Origin: Prosapia bicincta
Taxonomy: Eukaryota; Arthropoda; Insecta; Hemiptera; Cercopidae
DNA: 64,000 nucleotides
Assembly (NCBI GenBank): GCA_036971475.1
Contig: JBAIZL010000005.1
Coordinates: 178,927,886-178,991,885 of the forward strand
Direction of reading: 5' to 3'
In this document: positions 33,087 through 45,537 of the stretch, one piece after another
Layout: the number at the start of each line of letters is the position of its first letter
How positions within the stretch are numbered: the stretch's first letter is position 1
The notes under the pieces: model-generated
Databases searched by the model: none
What the model was told of the DNA's origin: nothing
What the model saw: only the letters and a program-made list of their open reading frames with translations
Made by a program: the position numbers and the translations under genes

Positions 33087-36000
33087 AATATTTAGAGCTT
33101 ATCTACTGTTCACTTAAATATTGGCTGAGAAAGCATGTTAATTTTTACTGCTCACATTACTATTACTCATTATTGGTACGTTTTATGGCTGTAGGATTAT
33201 CTATGTTATTTTCAATATATTTTATTGTTTTAATTTATTTATTTTATTTTAGTTTATCATTCCAATCAGTTCATTGTACACTTAAAGACTTATTAAATTG
33301 TTATTTTTTCTTAGTAACACCATAATTTTGTTTTTAAAATGTTTTATTCTTTATTAGAACAATTTAATCACAATTCAAAAGCTATACATTTTAAAATTTA
33401 ATGTTGAAATTTGTTTAGAAATTGAACTGCTGTTCAAATTTTAGTTCAAAGGAAGAACTGAATGCTATTAGTTAACGGTGGTGCCTAAAACCTATAGGAG
33501 TTGCAGATTGTAAACCTGTTAGATTTTTGTTCAAAGAAATTTTAAACGTAAAAAGTTAAAGGGCTGTTATAGGAAAAATAGATAGATTTTGCTTGATACT
33601 TTGTGATTTATTATATTGAATTAAATATAGTGGCAGTTTTTATTTTATTTTTACTTATTTAAGATACTGAATCTCAAGTCATTGGTTTATTTATTAACAA
33701 ACCCATCTCAATTCATTCTTAACTTTGAAGATCATCAAACTCGGAGTGAAGCAGAGATGCTTCTCTTCAGACAGAGCTGATTTTGACCGAACTGAGGTTG
33801 GAGCCCGTTTGCAACCTAAGGAGCCTTACAGTTTTAGCTGCCTTACATATGTCTTGCTTCTTTAGTCTGTCTGGACCTTCCAATGCTTTTTTCTTTATTA
33901 GGAGTGATGTCACTTGGCGTTGGAAGTTTCTCTGCAACTAGGCCAAATGAGACTGTCTGTGACTGAGTGAACTGTCGTGGTAACAGTGGTTCTGATGCTT
34001 TTATTATTATTTATAATGATGGATCATAATATATGATGAATAATGCTCATAACAGTGTACATAAAATAAATGAATTTATATATTTTTTTTCTATTATTCT
34101 CTGCTTTTGGGTTGTGCAACATGCAATCTATTCAAATTAGTTTGTTAGAGATTAGAAAATTATGTCTTGTTAAACACTTTTTTCTCAAAAACATTTCAAC
34201 AAACACACACAGTACATAGAGAAATTAAACAAAATACAAATTTATATTTCTTTTATAATGAATTGTTCACTAGACGATAAGAAATAGTTTTATTATTTTA
34301 TATTGAAATATAATGTTTGTTTCCTCTTAAAGAAATCCACGTCTTTGAGAAAGCTGTGGACATTGGTATTTAATCACTTACATATTGTCAAGGACATGAG
34401 TAGCCCGATGTTAAAAATAAAATATATTTTAAGCAGTTCTTTCTCAAATTTTCTTTCCTTTTTTCATGTTACTTAAAAAACTAATATGCTATAGAGTGTT
34501 CAAATAAGTATTTATTTTTTCTCAAGTCCAGGTCTTTCAAAGCAAATCTTATTTGCAATACAAATGTCTCATCTTTAACAATCTGTACTTTTGTCTCAGG
34601 ACATAACCTACTTGTCTTAATGTCATCTATCATTTAAAACTTTCCTCTGTCCACAGTATTTCTTCTATTCACATTTCTGGAATATCCTTCAGCTTTAACT
34701 AATTTTTTCCTTAGAACACAATTGTTTCATTCTCTTAATGCATCTGTATTTTTGTTTTCATTCTATCTTCTCAAAACTTCTTTTGTCATTTTACCCATCC
34801 ATTTTAACTTTATATCCTCCATTTTCCTAGTCTATTGCTAAGTCATTGCTTCTAAATGGATACACAACATTTTGCATTACATTTTCTTACTATAGTCAAT
34901 AGGTTTAAATTCAATGAATTTAATGTACTAACTGTTTTAATTTTAAATATCCTGAATTCGTTTGACATATAAAATAAATAGCCAACTTTAATAATATTTA
35001 GGTTTTGTGTATTATTAAAAAGTTTGTTTTTTACTAAAAAAAAATTAAAACTGTTTCTTTTAATCTCTTTACTTTATGTTAAAAATTGTTTTCCTATAAG
35101 ACCAGTCCATTTCTCAAATAAAAAAAATTTATTTCCACTTTGCTAGTTGTATTGTAAATTGGTTATATACCACTAGTACAGTGTATAACCACATAATAGG
35201 GTATATAACACCCTATTATACAAAACTTCTCACTTCTTATTAATTTCAATCTTGATGTACATCTCACTAATAAAGTTAACACCTTCAGAAGCTAACAAAA
35301 TGTGTGCATCATCATGTAATTTTGATTTCAAATGAAAGGATATTAACCAAATTTATATTGTTTCAACTAAATTTTAAAATAAGTGAGTTATAACTGTACA
35401 AGTCATCATACGCTTGTCTAATTGCTATTTTATTGTGTAGGCCTATGTACAATTTTTTTCCAAAAAGTTAGTAGGAATATAATAAACTTAAAGAAATTAT
35501 GGTTTGTTTGCATTTTTATTATTAAGTTCTCAAATTTTGCACATTAACATATCTGAGATACAAGCTAATTCAACATTCATAGAATTTTTTTCATAAACAT
35601 AACTTCAATTGGTACTTAAATAAACAAACATTTATTTTTAGAACAATCTGTATAAAATCAGAATCTTTTAAAACAATTATATAATCATAAACTACTTTTT
35701 GTTAAAAATAACTTTTACATATAGTTTTACATTCTTAATAACTCTGATCTGATTTTTTAACTTATTGCAATTTTAAAAATCAATATACTTTTATTGATAT
35801 AGTTTCAGAGTATAATTATTTTTCTAATTGATAAAATTATTTAAACATTAAAATGAACTACTGTATTAAATGCAGTATTGTAGCCATCAACATAATAAAA
35901 AGAAACCAAACCTCAAATCAATAAATTTATTTATCAATGGAAATTGTTTATTTTGAAATTATATGTAAATAATAATACACTGTATATCTTTATAATTTTA

Positions 36001-37697
36001 TAATATTTGAACAAATTGTTAGTCGAATTTCGTTTACTAATTATAAAGTCATTTTATTATTGATAAAATATATGATTAATACATAGTATAAATGATGGAT
36101 TGTTATTACTATTATTGTCAAAAACCATTCAAGTGGTAATAGTTTTTTTAGTATCTCATGATGTTACAAATTTTCTATTAGGTTAAGATGTTAACTCTAA
36201 TTTTTCAAATAAACTAGTATATGTTATTCCATTATTTAATTTTTTTAAACACATAATGGTAGAAATATTCTTTTATTTTGTATGTTGGCAATTCAATATT
36301 ATTCAATAGTACAAGTATTGAATAAATGTTTGTATAGTTTTATAATTTGTTTCTTCTTTTAAAAGTTTTCTAAATTCATGAAGGAATTTTGACAAATTCA
36401 TTTCTGAAATTTAAAAAAATATTTAAATCTGAATGAGGAATTCATTTAGTTGTAGTTTAATCATCTGAATATACCAAAGTTGATAAAAAATATTAGGTTT
36501 AATTAATGCTCTTTAAAATTTACTTCCACCTATAATATCTATCCTTCATACACTTCCAAGAAAACTATACGGCCGCATACAAATATTATCCCCAAACTTT
36601 ATAATATCACAACTACATTGAAATTATAATTACAGTAAATATTTTTTTTGAACTTTCAGAGGCGAAACATTTAAAACATATTTTTAATTAGCTTTTTTTA
36701 ATTTATTTTATATTTAAATAAAGGCATCCTCTTATTACAAGGTGTGGATCTAAAAGACAGCTAAACAACTTGGGCAGCAAAATATATGAAATAATTATTG
36801 TGATTTTTAGAATAAACAAAATAATTTAGTGCCCAGGATTATTTTTAATAGTAATACCACAGCAATGTTACATAAATTTTGTGCCTGAAAAATTTTGTGC
36901 TAAAATTTATTGTTATTGTCATGGATTTGCAATATTCTCAAGTTTTAAACTACTTTGTTACTTTAGACCTTCATCTTCTTTTCTTTTGAATAAAAGGATC
37001 GCATTTCAATTATATTTATAACAAAATTCAAGTTTTAAAATAAATTTTTAGTAGAATATCTAAATGTGCAGAAATTACAGTTGACTTATAAACTTTAAAT
37101 GAGATTTACCATCAACGATTTATATATAAGGATGTGTAACCTATTGGTTATATTACATTTAAATGCAATTACAAAGTTCAGACCATTATTAATTAGGCTA
37201 ATACAGACTAAATTAGAACTAAAAAAATCCAATCTATAATAGAAGATTAAATTTTTAATATTTGATTTGATTGATATTTAATATATGAAATTTGAAGAAA
37301 AGCAATATTTCAGACTTCAGCAACATTAAATAAAGTAAGTGAATGAATAGATAATATTCAATGGAATCTTACTATCAATCATAGTAGTCAATAGAATAGC
37401 GAGTTTAATACTTAAGATCATTACTTTTAGTATTTAAAAATATTTTTGAAAATTTTCATATAAATTATTATTTAGAAGTTGATGCAATACATTTGACTCA
37501 AAACATTCGATATTTGAGTGCAAACAAACTTTTTAATCTTAGTTCTGAATTTAATGTTTTGTTTCTATTTGAATTATTTTTAAAATGTTACTTTGATTTA
37601 TATAGAAATTTTAAAATATTTTTCCTGCATACAACCATTTAGCTTAGGACAAAAATAATATAAAATTATGACTACTTTTAAAAATAACTTCATTTTT
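33087..37697. other. Intergenic AT-rich stretch, no feature seen
   Basis: Lies between the two minus-strand genes. I see no exon with paired splice signals, no ORF of note and no clear transposon. A somewhat more GC-rich patch at about 33730-33990 is unexplained. Confidence 0.45.
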
Positions 37698-37703
37698 TTT
37701 ATT
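37698..37703 (-). terminator. Candidate AATAAA poly(A) signal
   Basis: Minus-strand AATAAA about 140 bp past the stop codon of the Cys-rich secreted-protein gene. Position and strand fit, but AATAAA is frequent by chance in DNA this AT-rich. Confidence 0.4.
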
Positions 37704-37842
37704 TGAGAATACAAAACATATATTTTTACCATTAATGTCATTTTATATTTTCCCTTTCATTTCCTTTCTTGAGACCTATTTAACTAGTTAAGGGTTCCTT
37801 GCTGATTGGTTAATATAACAGAGTTAAACTGGCACATGATTA

Positions 37843-38052
37843 TCATATAGCTACAGACAAGAAGTAGGCAAGACAAGGATGATTTTGCCAGTCACAGCCA
37901 ACTGAAGACAACTCGCCTTTAAGAGCACGCAAAGCTGCTACTGTTTGGTGAGCTGTATACCTGCAGCTTGCATTGTCTTGGCATATACTATTTGCATCAT
38001 TCAAAAATATAGTATCACATTTAGTCAGAGACGTGCCACCTTGCTCAGGATC
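37843..38052 (-). CDS. Cys-rich secreted-protein gene, terminal exon
   Basis: 210 nt (69 codons plus TGA at 37845-37843) after acceptor TTTTAG on the minus strand, phase 0. It continues the upstream exon as ...CNIC|DPEQGG and adds five more cysteines (KCDTIFLNDANSIC, then SC, GCDW, HPC). It has no membrane segment or GPI-like tail and ends FLSVAI. With exon 45537-45407 it forms a 10-cysteine C-terminal module, even in number and so able to form five disulphides. I do not recognise the family by name. Confidence 0.85.
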   Translation of the reverse strand, partial: DPEQGGTSLTKCDTIFLNDANSICQDNASCRYTAHQTVAALRALKGELSSVGCDWQNHPCLAYFLSVAI

Positions 38053-38415
38053 CTAAAACATCATATAATTGTCTTCTAAGAAATGGATGTATTGATTACT
38101 AGGTGACTTACTAAATATTCTACATCATTAACCCTGTTGACGATTTTACATATCAATTATTGTTTTTTGTATATATTGATGTGTGTTTATGTGTTTGTAC
38201 TTGTAAACTATATAGAATATAAATATACTGGTAATGTGTAATCAAGGTATAAGGCCAAAAAAAGACCTCAGGGGAGAGCATAATATTTTCCCATAATCTT
38301 TAATTTGATCCTTACATACTATTTATTAAATTTTTAAAATACAAAGTATTTTATATGGTAACTAAACATTTCTTCACATTTGTTGATTCCATCTTCGCGT
38401 GAGCTACTAGTAATC
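38053..38415. other. Last intron, near acceptor
   Basis: Intron sequence between the terminal exon and the palindrome at 38416. No feature seen. Confidence 0.5.
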
Positions 38416-38644
38416 ACTTACAACTTTTTTTTTAAAAAAATGTTTTAACTTGCCTATAGTAGCACTTACTTTTTTGTGTTGAGGACGGCCGTTTCGGGAG
38501 ATGTGTCCCTTTTTCAACTCAGACCGTAACTCACGGTCTGAGTTGAAAAAGGGACACATCTCCCGAAACGGCCGTCCTCAACACAAAAAAGTAAGTGCTA
38601 CTATAGGCAAGTTAAAACATTTTTTTAAAAAAAAAGTTGTAAGT
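38416..38644. repeat. Near-perfect palindrome, 112-bp arms, variant hammerheads
   Basis: Arms 38416-38527 and 38533-38644 surround a 5-nt loop AACTC. Each arm carries stem I TGAG/CTCA, core TTGAAAA, an extra A, stem II GGGA/TCCC around CACATC, GAAA, a CGGCCG stem III and UC. It shares GAGGACGGCCGTTTC with 30711-30899. It lies in the last intron of the Cys-rich gene, 364 bp upstream of the terminal exon. Confidence 0.92.
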
Positions 38645-38939
38645 AAACATTTCTATTCTCTGAGACTGTTTGAAACATGAATAAATATAGGAAGAAGCCT
38701 CAACGCCTTTAATTTGGATGCCTACAGTCTATCAATATATATATTGCACCAAGTATGTATGTTCACATCAGATGAGAGGAATTTCTGACATATAGAAAAT
38801 TAAAATCAATTCATTAAATGAGCTCTTTTGCCTTAACTTTGCCTAAGTTGATACCTTGATTTCTACTGCAGAATATTAATTATTTCTTTTTGTAATAGAT
38901 CATCCAATAATAATTCATTTAAAAATTAGAAACACAACT

Positions 38940-39259
38940 GATCAATGTTAGTTCCTCTGCATGTGTTCACACTAAAGTCCAACACCCCACCAATCCATGA
39001 GTTTCCAAGAGATACAACGCGATTTGGTGATATCTGTTAGCGATTGATAGGGAGGCTACACTATGTACTTCTGCATGTAAACATTTGATGTTGTCAAGCA
39101 TCGCGGTTGTAACAATACAGTACCACACAATAGTGATTGAACAAGAGAATTCACCAAGCATATGCTCGCTCATCATGCAACTCACCAACTAGTCTAGATC
39201 TTTTGGCAATTAGTCTAGAAAAATTTTGGAAACCCCTGATTTAGACACTATATATTATA

Positions 39260-39260
<1 letters not shown>
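38940..39260. other. Possible decayed hAT-type debris
   Basis: A segment ending TTTTGGAAACCCCTG at about 39226-39240 resembles hAT-type termini (CAGGGGTTTCCAAA on the minus strand), but no partner end or transposase was found. Confidence 0.3.
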
Positions 39261-39310
<50 letters not shown>

Positions 39311-39354
39311 AATTAAAAATATTTCAAAAACAAGAATACTTTTAATGAATATAT

Positions 39355-39400
39355 TTATTCAAAGTTTTTCGCCGATAAAATAGTACCAGCATTTCAGGAA
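39355..39400 (-). ncRNA. Hammerhead-like motif with broken core
   Basis: Same family as 3235-3280 and also between (TA)n tracts. The core reads CTGAAATG, one base short of CTGAAGATG, so it should be inactive. Confidence 0.6.
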
Positions 39401-39418
39401 AATAATTATCTAATAAAA

Positions 39419-39467
<49 letters not shown>

Positions 39468-40258
39468 TATTGTATTATATTATATTATATTTTATAGGCC
39501 TGTAGGCCTACATGTATGTATATTAAAACGTGAAACTTGCCTACATACATTTCCTGTTTTTGATAATGATGTCAGTTTAACTGGCCTTTTGATGGCTCTG
39601 ACATATGAGATATATATTTACTCAAGGGGTTTCATACACAGAGAGAGAGAGAGAGAGAATTTCTCTTTGGGTATGTCAACATTTTCATTACACTTTAATA
39701 ATAACAAGGTGGAATTTTTGTTCTTCAAAACTTTACATAAGAAAGTTTGTGAAACCTCAATTGAAAAACAGTGTTTCTTTAACTCATTTTTGTAGTCTAA
39801 AATGTCAAGTTTTTCTTTAAGACAAATCACATCGGTTCTTTTGAAATTCTGATATCTTGCTACACTTTGAAACTTCAAGTAACACCAAACCTCAAAAACA
39901 AATAAAAAAAGATCTTCCAAAATTAAATTATGTAAATCGCAGTGGAATCATAAACGTACATGGAAATAAAGAAATAAATCGTACAGTGATATACAGTAGT
40001 CGCGTGAACCAGTGGCATACAAGCAACTAGATGGACAATCAACTTACTCTATGTGAGTCACCATAGGCCTTAACTGACTTCTTAGAATTTACAATACTTG
40101 TAATCATTTTTGTTTGGTCTGTGCTATTGAACTCGTGTTTTATTTCATGCCAAATTAAATGATAACAATAAGCGGCTCGATTCTGTGCCTGTCTTCAAGT
40201 GAAACAATATTAATAACCAAAAGATAACATGAAGCTTGATCTGAATATATATATATAT

Positions 40259-40440
40259 GAAGTTGATATATTACTATTGTGAATACTTTTTTCCACCACT
40301 AAGTGCAATAATTTTACCTTGTGTGATGAGGCACCTTTCGGTCACTTGTAGAAGTGACCGAAAGGTGCCTTATCACACAAGGTAAAATTATTGCACTTAG
40401 TGGTGGATAAAAGTATTTACAATAGTAATATATCAACTTC
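40259..40440. repeat. Foldback PLE end, centre deleted
   Basis: Inverted repeat GAAGTTGATATATTACTATT to its complement at 40440, with arms carrying CCACCACTAAGTGCAATAAT. It is the short version of 52367-53040: the centre joins at GTCACTTGTAGAAGTGAC, so the hammerhead core has been lost. It is followed by AAGTCAGTGCAAC and a TA tract. Confidence 0.85.
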
Positions 40441-40521
40441 ATAAAGTCAGTGCAACGAAAAAATAATGGACCACGTAAAATAAATATCAAGATATATATA
40501 TATATATATATATATATAATG

Positions 40522-40860
40522 TGTGTGTGTGTTCCAGCGGAGCATATTCCAGCGGAGCGCGCACCGCGTCGCCCTCGGGCCGTCCCACCCCGCACGGGCC
40601 ACATTGCGGCCGCCTCCACCCTTACCCCACCGCAAGCTCAGAATTCTGACAGGGCCTATCCTAGCCAAACTAGGATACTGTGCAATAACTCGCCAAAATC
40701 TGCCAGAGAACAGGTCACTGGACTTTATTATAAAAAACCTAACTTGCTGAAATTTAACCCTTTGGGTACGTATTCCCGGGGGAATGAGTTCTCTGAAGGC
40801 ATCTTCTTGACGAAATGACCCTTTGGTTTTAAGAGTGTGTAAGAAATCTGTTTTAAATAA
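40522..40860 (+). other. GC-rich unclassified segment, possible piggyBac-like end
   Basis: A strikingly GC-rich block (GCGCACCGCGTCGCCCTCGG near 40558) beginning right after a TA/TG tract. Near 40755 it reads TTTAACCCTTTGGGTACG. TTAA followed by CCCTTTG is the kind of junction piggyBac-type elements make, and another CCCTTTGG occurs at about 40819. Open frames cross it on both strands, without a domain I recognise. Confidence 0.35.
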
Positions 40861-43183
40861 AACCACTATTGTTTTGTTGGCAAGTTAGTAAAAATTAAAT
40901 TTTTATTTTACCCTTAATTTTGAAATTACAGCACATTGTCCAATTTTCATATTTTAACTAGCTCTTTAAAATATTAACAATTCATTTCTGTTTCGTATTA
41001 CTTTATCTCTTCTTTTTTATTCTAAAATATACACATTACAATGTCAGTGGTAACTCTTTACTCAGTTAACCCTTTCTTTTACCCCTTCTATACAAAATGT
41101 AAGTAAATTTCTTACTGAATTTATATTAACACCAAAAGTAATAAGAAAAATAATTTTTAGTTATATTAACTGAAAAGTGTAATTTGATTATGTTCATTTA
41201 ACCCTTTTAATTTAAAAACTGATCCTTTGAATAACATAAGTTATATCACTAAACAATCTTATCCCATTTAAAACAATTAATATTAAAAAAAAAAAAAACA
41301 AGTTATACCAACCAACAATTTTTTATACTTCTATAACTAATTAAACAAACATATTACATCTTTACTTGAAATTCTTAGCCTAATAATTGATTTACTAGAC
41401 CCACATAATCTTTGCTGAATATTTACTTTTTATTTTTATTGTCTACTTTAAATCAAAGAAATTGTTTCACATTTTAGTTTTGTCCCATTTTTTCTATTTC
41501 ACAACCCTTTTATTTTAATTCCAAATAATTTTGTAAACCCTTAAACCCCTTTATATATTTTAATTAAATCTAATTTATAAATGTAAATTAATTTGTCATT
41601 ACTTAATTTTAATTTATTCCCATTAATTAATTTTAACCCTTTCTCATTTAATAGTTTTACTTGATTACCATTTAATAATTTTAAATATTTAACGTTGGTC
41701 TAAAATACTAAAAAAAAGAAACCTTTTCTGTTGAATTATCTATCTTATTTGACTTCTTTTGCACAAAACTCATAAAAAAATTTCTTAACACCTGTTTATA
41801 TTTTAATCACTTATCGCTAATTTTTTATATTTAAAAATTTATAACTTTCTCTATTAAAAAAAGTTTTCAATTCACTAACAATTTAATTCTATTTCATATT
41901 TATAAACTTGTTTGGAGGATTCCTCCATTTTGTGGTGGGAATTTCCCCCACTAACCACTACCCCCTCTAGTTCGTGAATTAAACAAAGCCATTGTTTGAC
42001 ATCTTTAACAAGAATTTTTTTTTGAAATTGAATTATTTAAAATGTCAACTTTTCCCAAAAATTGTTCCATATAGAATTTTTAATTAAATGAAAACGAGAG
42101 AAATTAACATCGCCGGGTCACTCCTAAATCCTGGCAGATTTTTCTTTCTTCTCCCTCGAGATCGTTTGTTTCTGGGGTGGCCATCTTGGTATACGATGTC
42201 ACCGATCTTGACTGTTGGCGTCCCTGCTACGATGCCGTGATAGAATTTTAATATCCCGATTTTGAAATTTATAAAATTTTGCTCTCTCTCTCTCTTTCCG
42301 TTCTTAAGTTCTTATTGTTCAATTATTTATTTTTCACTGTTCATATATAAAAGGTTGATTTAAAAATTAACATTTAATTAAATTTGGATTTCTTCACTGT
42401 TCACTGTTTTATATCAATTTTGAAGCACTGTTCTTTATAAATTACTTTACTGACTCTATTATTTTTTTCATATTGCTCACCTCTAACACACACAAACTTC
42501 TTAAGAACGCCGCCACATAGATGTTAAACTTTGGAGACCACTTTTTGAGAAGTTACCTCCTCCAAAAGTGTTCCAAACCACACGCGACTACATTTTAGCG
42601 ACGACCAGTCTCGCGCTTAGCACGTCATTTGCTCGCCGTCATTTACAGATCACAAACTGAAACAAAGGCTTGTGACCTGGAGCGACCGGACCGACGTCCT
42701 CCCTTTTTGAAGTCTCGAATAACGCTGTTTATTTTAACCCCGCTGGGCTTTCTCGTTCCCACAAGACGTATCGTACCAGGTTTTGTCAACCAATGGGGTG
42801 GCTTCTAAGATCTACGTCACGACATCATGCAACTTATTACTCCGCTGGGCTTCCGCTTTCGCACACAAAGCAGGCTCACTCAAAAATGATCAAAATATTT
42901 CCTGTTTCTTTAATTTGGGTTTAACTCTTCTATTTGGCGTTTTCGCTAATTTTGGTACAAGGCATCTCCTTTCCCTCTTGACAAGCCGCATCTTCTCGAA
43001 TGTCGATGGTGATTATAGGAGTATTTTGAGGTTTTCTCTCATTTCCATGTAATTTACTTGTTTTTTAAAATATACAAAACCCCTTGTCCCTTCTAATGGC
43101 TTAGCTTTCTCATTTTTACATAACGAAATTTTAATATTATTGCGACGGTATTTGCTAATCAGAATTCTACCCGTCGCAGTGTG
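40861..43183. other. Unclassified AT-rich segment, possible solo LTR or MITE
   Basis: Part of the third intron of the Cys-rich gene. It ends with a short hairpin of GCGACGGT and ACCCGTCGC near 43141-43177. A moderately GC-rich portion at about 42110-43000 has no clear domain; no repeated partner was found in the window. Confidence 0.35.
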
Positions 43184-43184
43184 A

Positions 43185-43244
<60 letters not shown>

Positions 43245-43268
43245 ATGCGTGCGTGTGTGTGTGTGTGT
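43184..43268. repeat. (GT)n microsatellite
   Basis: Interrupted GT tract; the CVCVCV ORF across it is an artefact. Confidence 0.95.
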
Positions 43269-43319
43269 ACAAGTATATATATACTTCCTAAATTTACTTT
43301 TTTACTTTGCAGTCAAGGG

Positions 43320-44280
43320 GAGGATCACCTGTCTTCATTATAACAAAGTAAGTGCTACTGTAGTGAAGTGTTAGATATTATTATATCTCAAGGTTTTTAG
43401 TGTTGTCTAGCAGCTCGAGATGCACATAGAATCAAATAATATAAAATATATTTAAAAAGTACTTATTTTAAGTGAATACATAATGGTTTACTTGCTGACG
43501 CGTTTCAAAACATTTGTTCCATTTTCGAAGATAACCCTTTTCTGGCGGCATCGGTTAGGTACAAACCCTGTAACGAGATGGATTTATGACTGTGGGATGG
43601 AGTGGATTATTTTGGTTATGTGTCGTGTAATGGAAAAGGCTGTTGGTTTTAAAATGTGTGTGATCATTTAAGATGTTTTCTTTATCTCTTGTGTAGTGTT
43701 TCTATATCTCGTATTTATCTAAGGTTGTTAGATTTTTACTTTGTTTTAATGTGTGGAGAACATTTAAATTGGTATGTATGTCTGTGTGTATGTGTTGCGT
43801 GTTTTTTAGGTGTTTTGTGTAGCTGGATTTTGGGTTTGTTTGTTTTCTTTGGGTAATGTGTTCTTCGAAGCGTGTATAGAATGCCCTACCAGTTTGGCCG
43901 GTGTAATAGCTGGGACAATCGTTACATGTTAATTTGTAAAAACCTGAGAGTTTGTATTTGTCAGTTTGTTTTTGAAAAAGTTGTATGTGCTGTCTTAAAG
44001 TGTTTGTTGTTTTGTAGGATATTTGGTAATGGAGTTTTTTGAATGTGGAGACTATTTTGTATGTGATTTTGCTGTGGTAGGTAAGAGATATGTATTTGTT
44101 GTTTTTTGAGTGGTTTGTCTATGTGGCCGTTTGATGGTGTTTATGTTTAATTTTCCTGAGTATGTTGCCTCTGAGTGATGTTGGTAGCCGTTTTGTTGAG
44201 CGATGTATTTTATGGTATTGAGTTCTTCGTCGTAGTCTTTCTGTAACATATGAATATTGATTTGGCGGTGTAACATATGA
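43320..44280 (-). pseudogene. Penelope-like element, RT thumb to GIY-YIG (minus copy)
   Basis: Minus strand from 44280 reads MLHRQINIHMLQKDYDEELN, part of the reverse-transcriptase tail. After a few frame breaks it continues to YKLSGFYKLTCNDCPSYYTG and QTGRAFYTRFEEH (near 43960-43860), a GIY-YIG endonuclease. Near 43500-43540 it has a hammerhead-like layout: core variant TCGAAAA, a stem-loop, GAAA, CGCG and UC. So the ribozyme lies 3' of the endonuclease. The copy abuts a plus-strand copy head to head at 44280/44281. Confidence 0.85.
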
Positions 44281-45340
44281 TTAAATGCAGTTTGTTTGTG
44301 TTGTGTGGGGTGATTACAAACACTTCAAATACTACAAAACATGCTCACAGCAAACAAAAATCCACATAAACGCACACATGAAATCGTCACATTCACCAAA
44401 CCTATCATATCACAAAACTACTTCACATACCAAAACAAATTCTACACACAGAAAGACAAGCCTCCATATTGGTTCCCCCCTCTCAGGCATCCTAGCAGAA
44501 TATGCCTACATCATATTGAACAACAATACATTCTACAGAACAACAATCATACTATAACAAATAAAATAATTTATTACTATAAATATGTAGATGATATTTT
44601 AATACTATACAATGGCAACAAACAGCAAATCAAACAACTACACAATTACAATAATACCATACACTAAAACCTCATATGTACCCTAAAATTAGAAGACAAC
44701 AATAAAATAAACTTTCTAGACCTTACCATCACCAAACACAATTTCAAAATATACAGAAAACCAACAACTACCGATATTGTCATACATATTACATCTGATC
44801 ACCCCACACAACACAAACACGCTGCATTTAATCATATGTTACACCGCCTAATCAATATACCTATGCTACAGAAAGACTTCGATGAAGAATTCAATACCAT
44901 AAAATATATCACTCAACAAAACAGCTACCAACACTCATAGACAACACACTCAGGAAAATTAAACATAAACACCATCAAACGGTCATGCAGACAAACTACA
45001 CAAAAAACAACAAATACATATCCCTCACCTACCACAGCAAAAACACAAAAAATAGCCTCCATATTAAAAAACTCAATTTTCAAATATCCTACAAAACAAC
45101 AAACCCTTTAAGACAGCACATACAACCTTTTCAAAAAAAAACTAACAAATACAAACTCTCAGGTATTTACAAATTAACTTGTAACGATTGTCCCAGCTAT
45201 TGCATCGGCCAAACCGACAGGTCATTCTATACATGCTTTGAAGAGCACATTACACAAGGAAAACAAACAAACCCAAAATCCAGCTATGCAAAACACCTAA
45301 AAAAACACGCAACACACACACACAGACGTACATACTAATT
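44281..45340 (+). pseudogene. Penelope-like element, RT and GIY-YIG (plus copy)
   Basis: Plus strand: reverse-transcriptase block GSPLSGILAEYAYI near 44470-44510 and YKYVDDILILYNGNKQ near 44577-44625. The thumb at 44826-44940 matches the minus copy. GIY-YIG endonuclease (SGIYKLTCNDCPSYCIGQTD) runs from about 45158, followed by KHLKKHATH. Stops after 44667 and around 44938 and frame changes break the ORF. PLE enzymes prime reverse transcription at a nick made by the GIY-YIG domain. The N-terminal part of the RT is missing. Confidence 0.88.
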
Positions 45341-45406
45341 TACCAATTTACTAATTTATTCAATTATTTTATAATAAATAAGTAAATATAATGAATATAG
45401 ACTTAC

Positions 45407-45537
45407 ACAAATGTTACATATTTGGTGAATACCACAAAGAGGAAGAAATACATGATTGATATCTCCTGCAGCATCAGCAACTTCTTTACATCTGTCACTC
45501 ACATCCTTTAGGATTGGGCAATTTCTAGCATTATTAT
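45407..45537 (-). CDS. Cys-rich secreted-protein gene, penultimate exon
   Basis: 131 nt on the minus strand between acceptor ATTACAG and donor GTAAGT. Phase 1 in, phase 0 out. It encodes NCPILKDVSDRCKEVADAAG and ends FLPLCGIHQICNIC: five cysteines with spacing C-x9-C-x17-C-x5-C-x2-C. The regular spacing and the absence of stops in exactly the spliced frame argue for a conserved extracellular domain. The PLE pair lies in the intron just downstream and a non-LTR element in the intron upstream. Confidence 0.88.

Noticed and set aside
35150..35220. Small hairpin (ATAATAGGGT/ACCCTATTAT)
   Set aside because: Short, AT-rich and isolated; likely chance.
40314..40866. Overlapping ORFs in the GC-rich block
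   Set aside because: No domain, both strands open because of high GC; includes TA-repeat translation.
43189..43374. Cys-Val repeat ORF
   Set aside because: Translation of the (GT)n tract.
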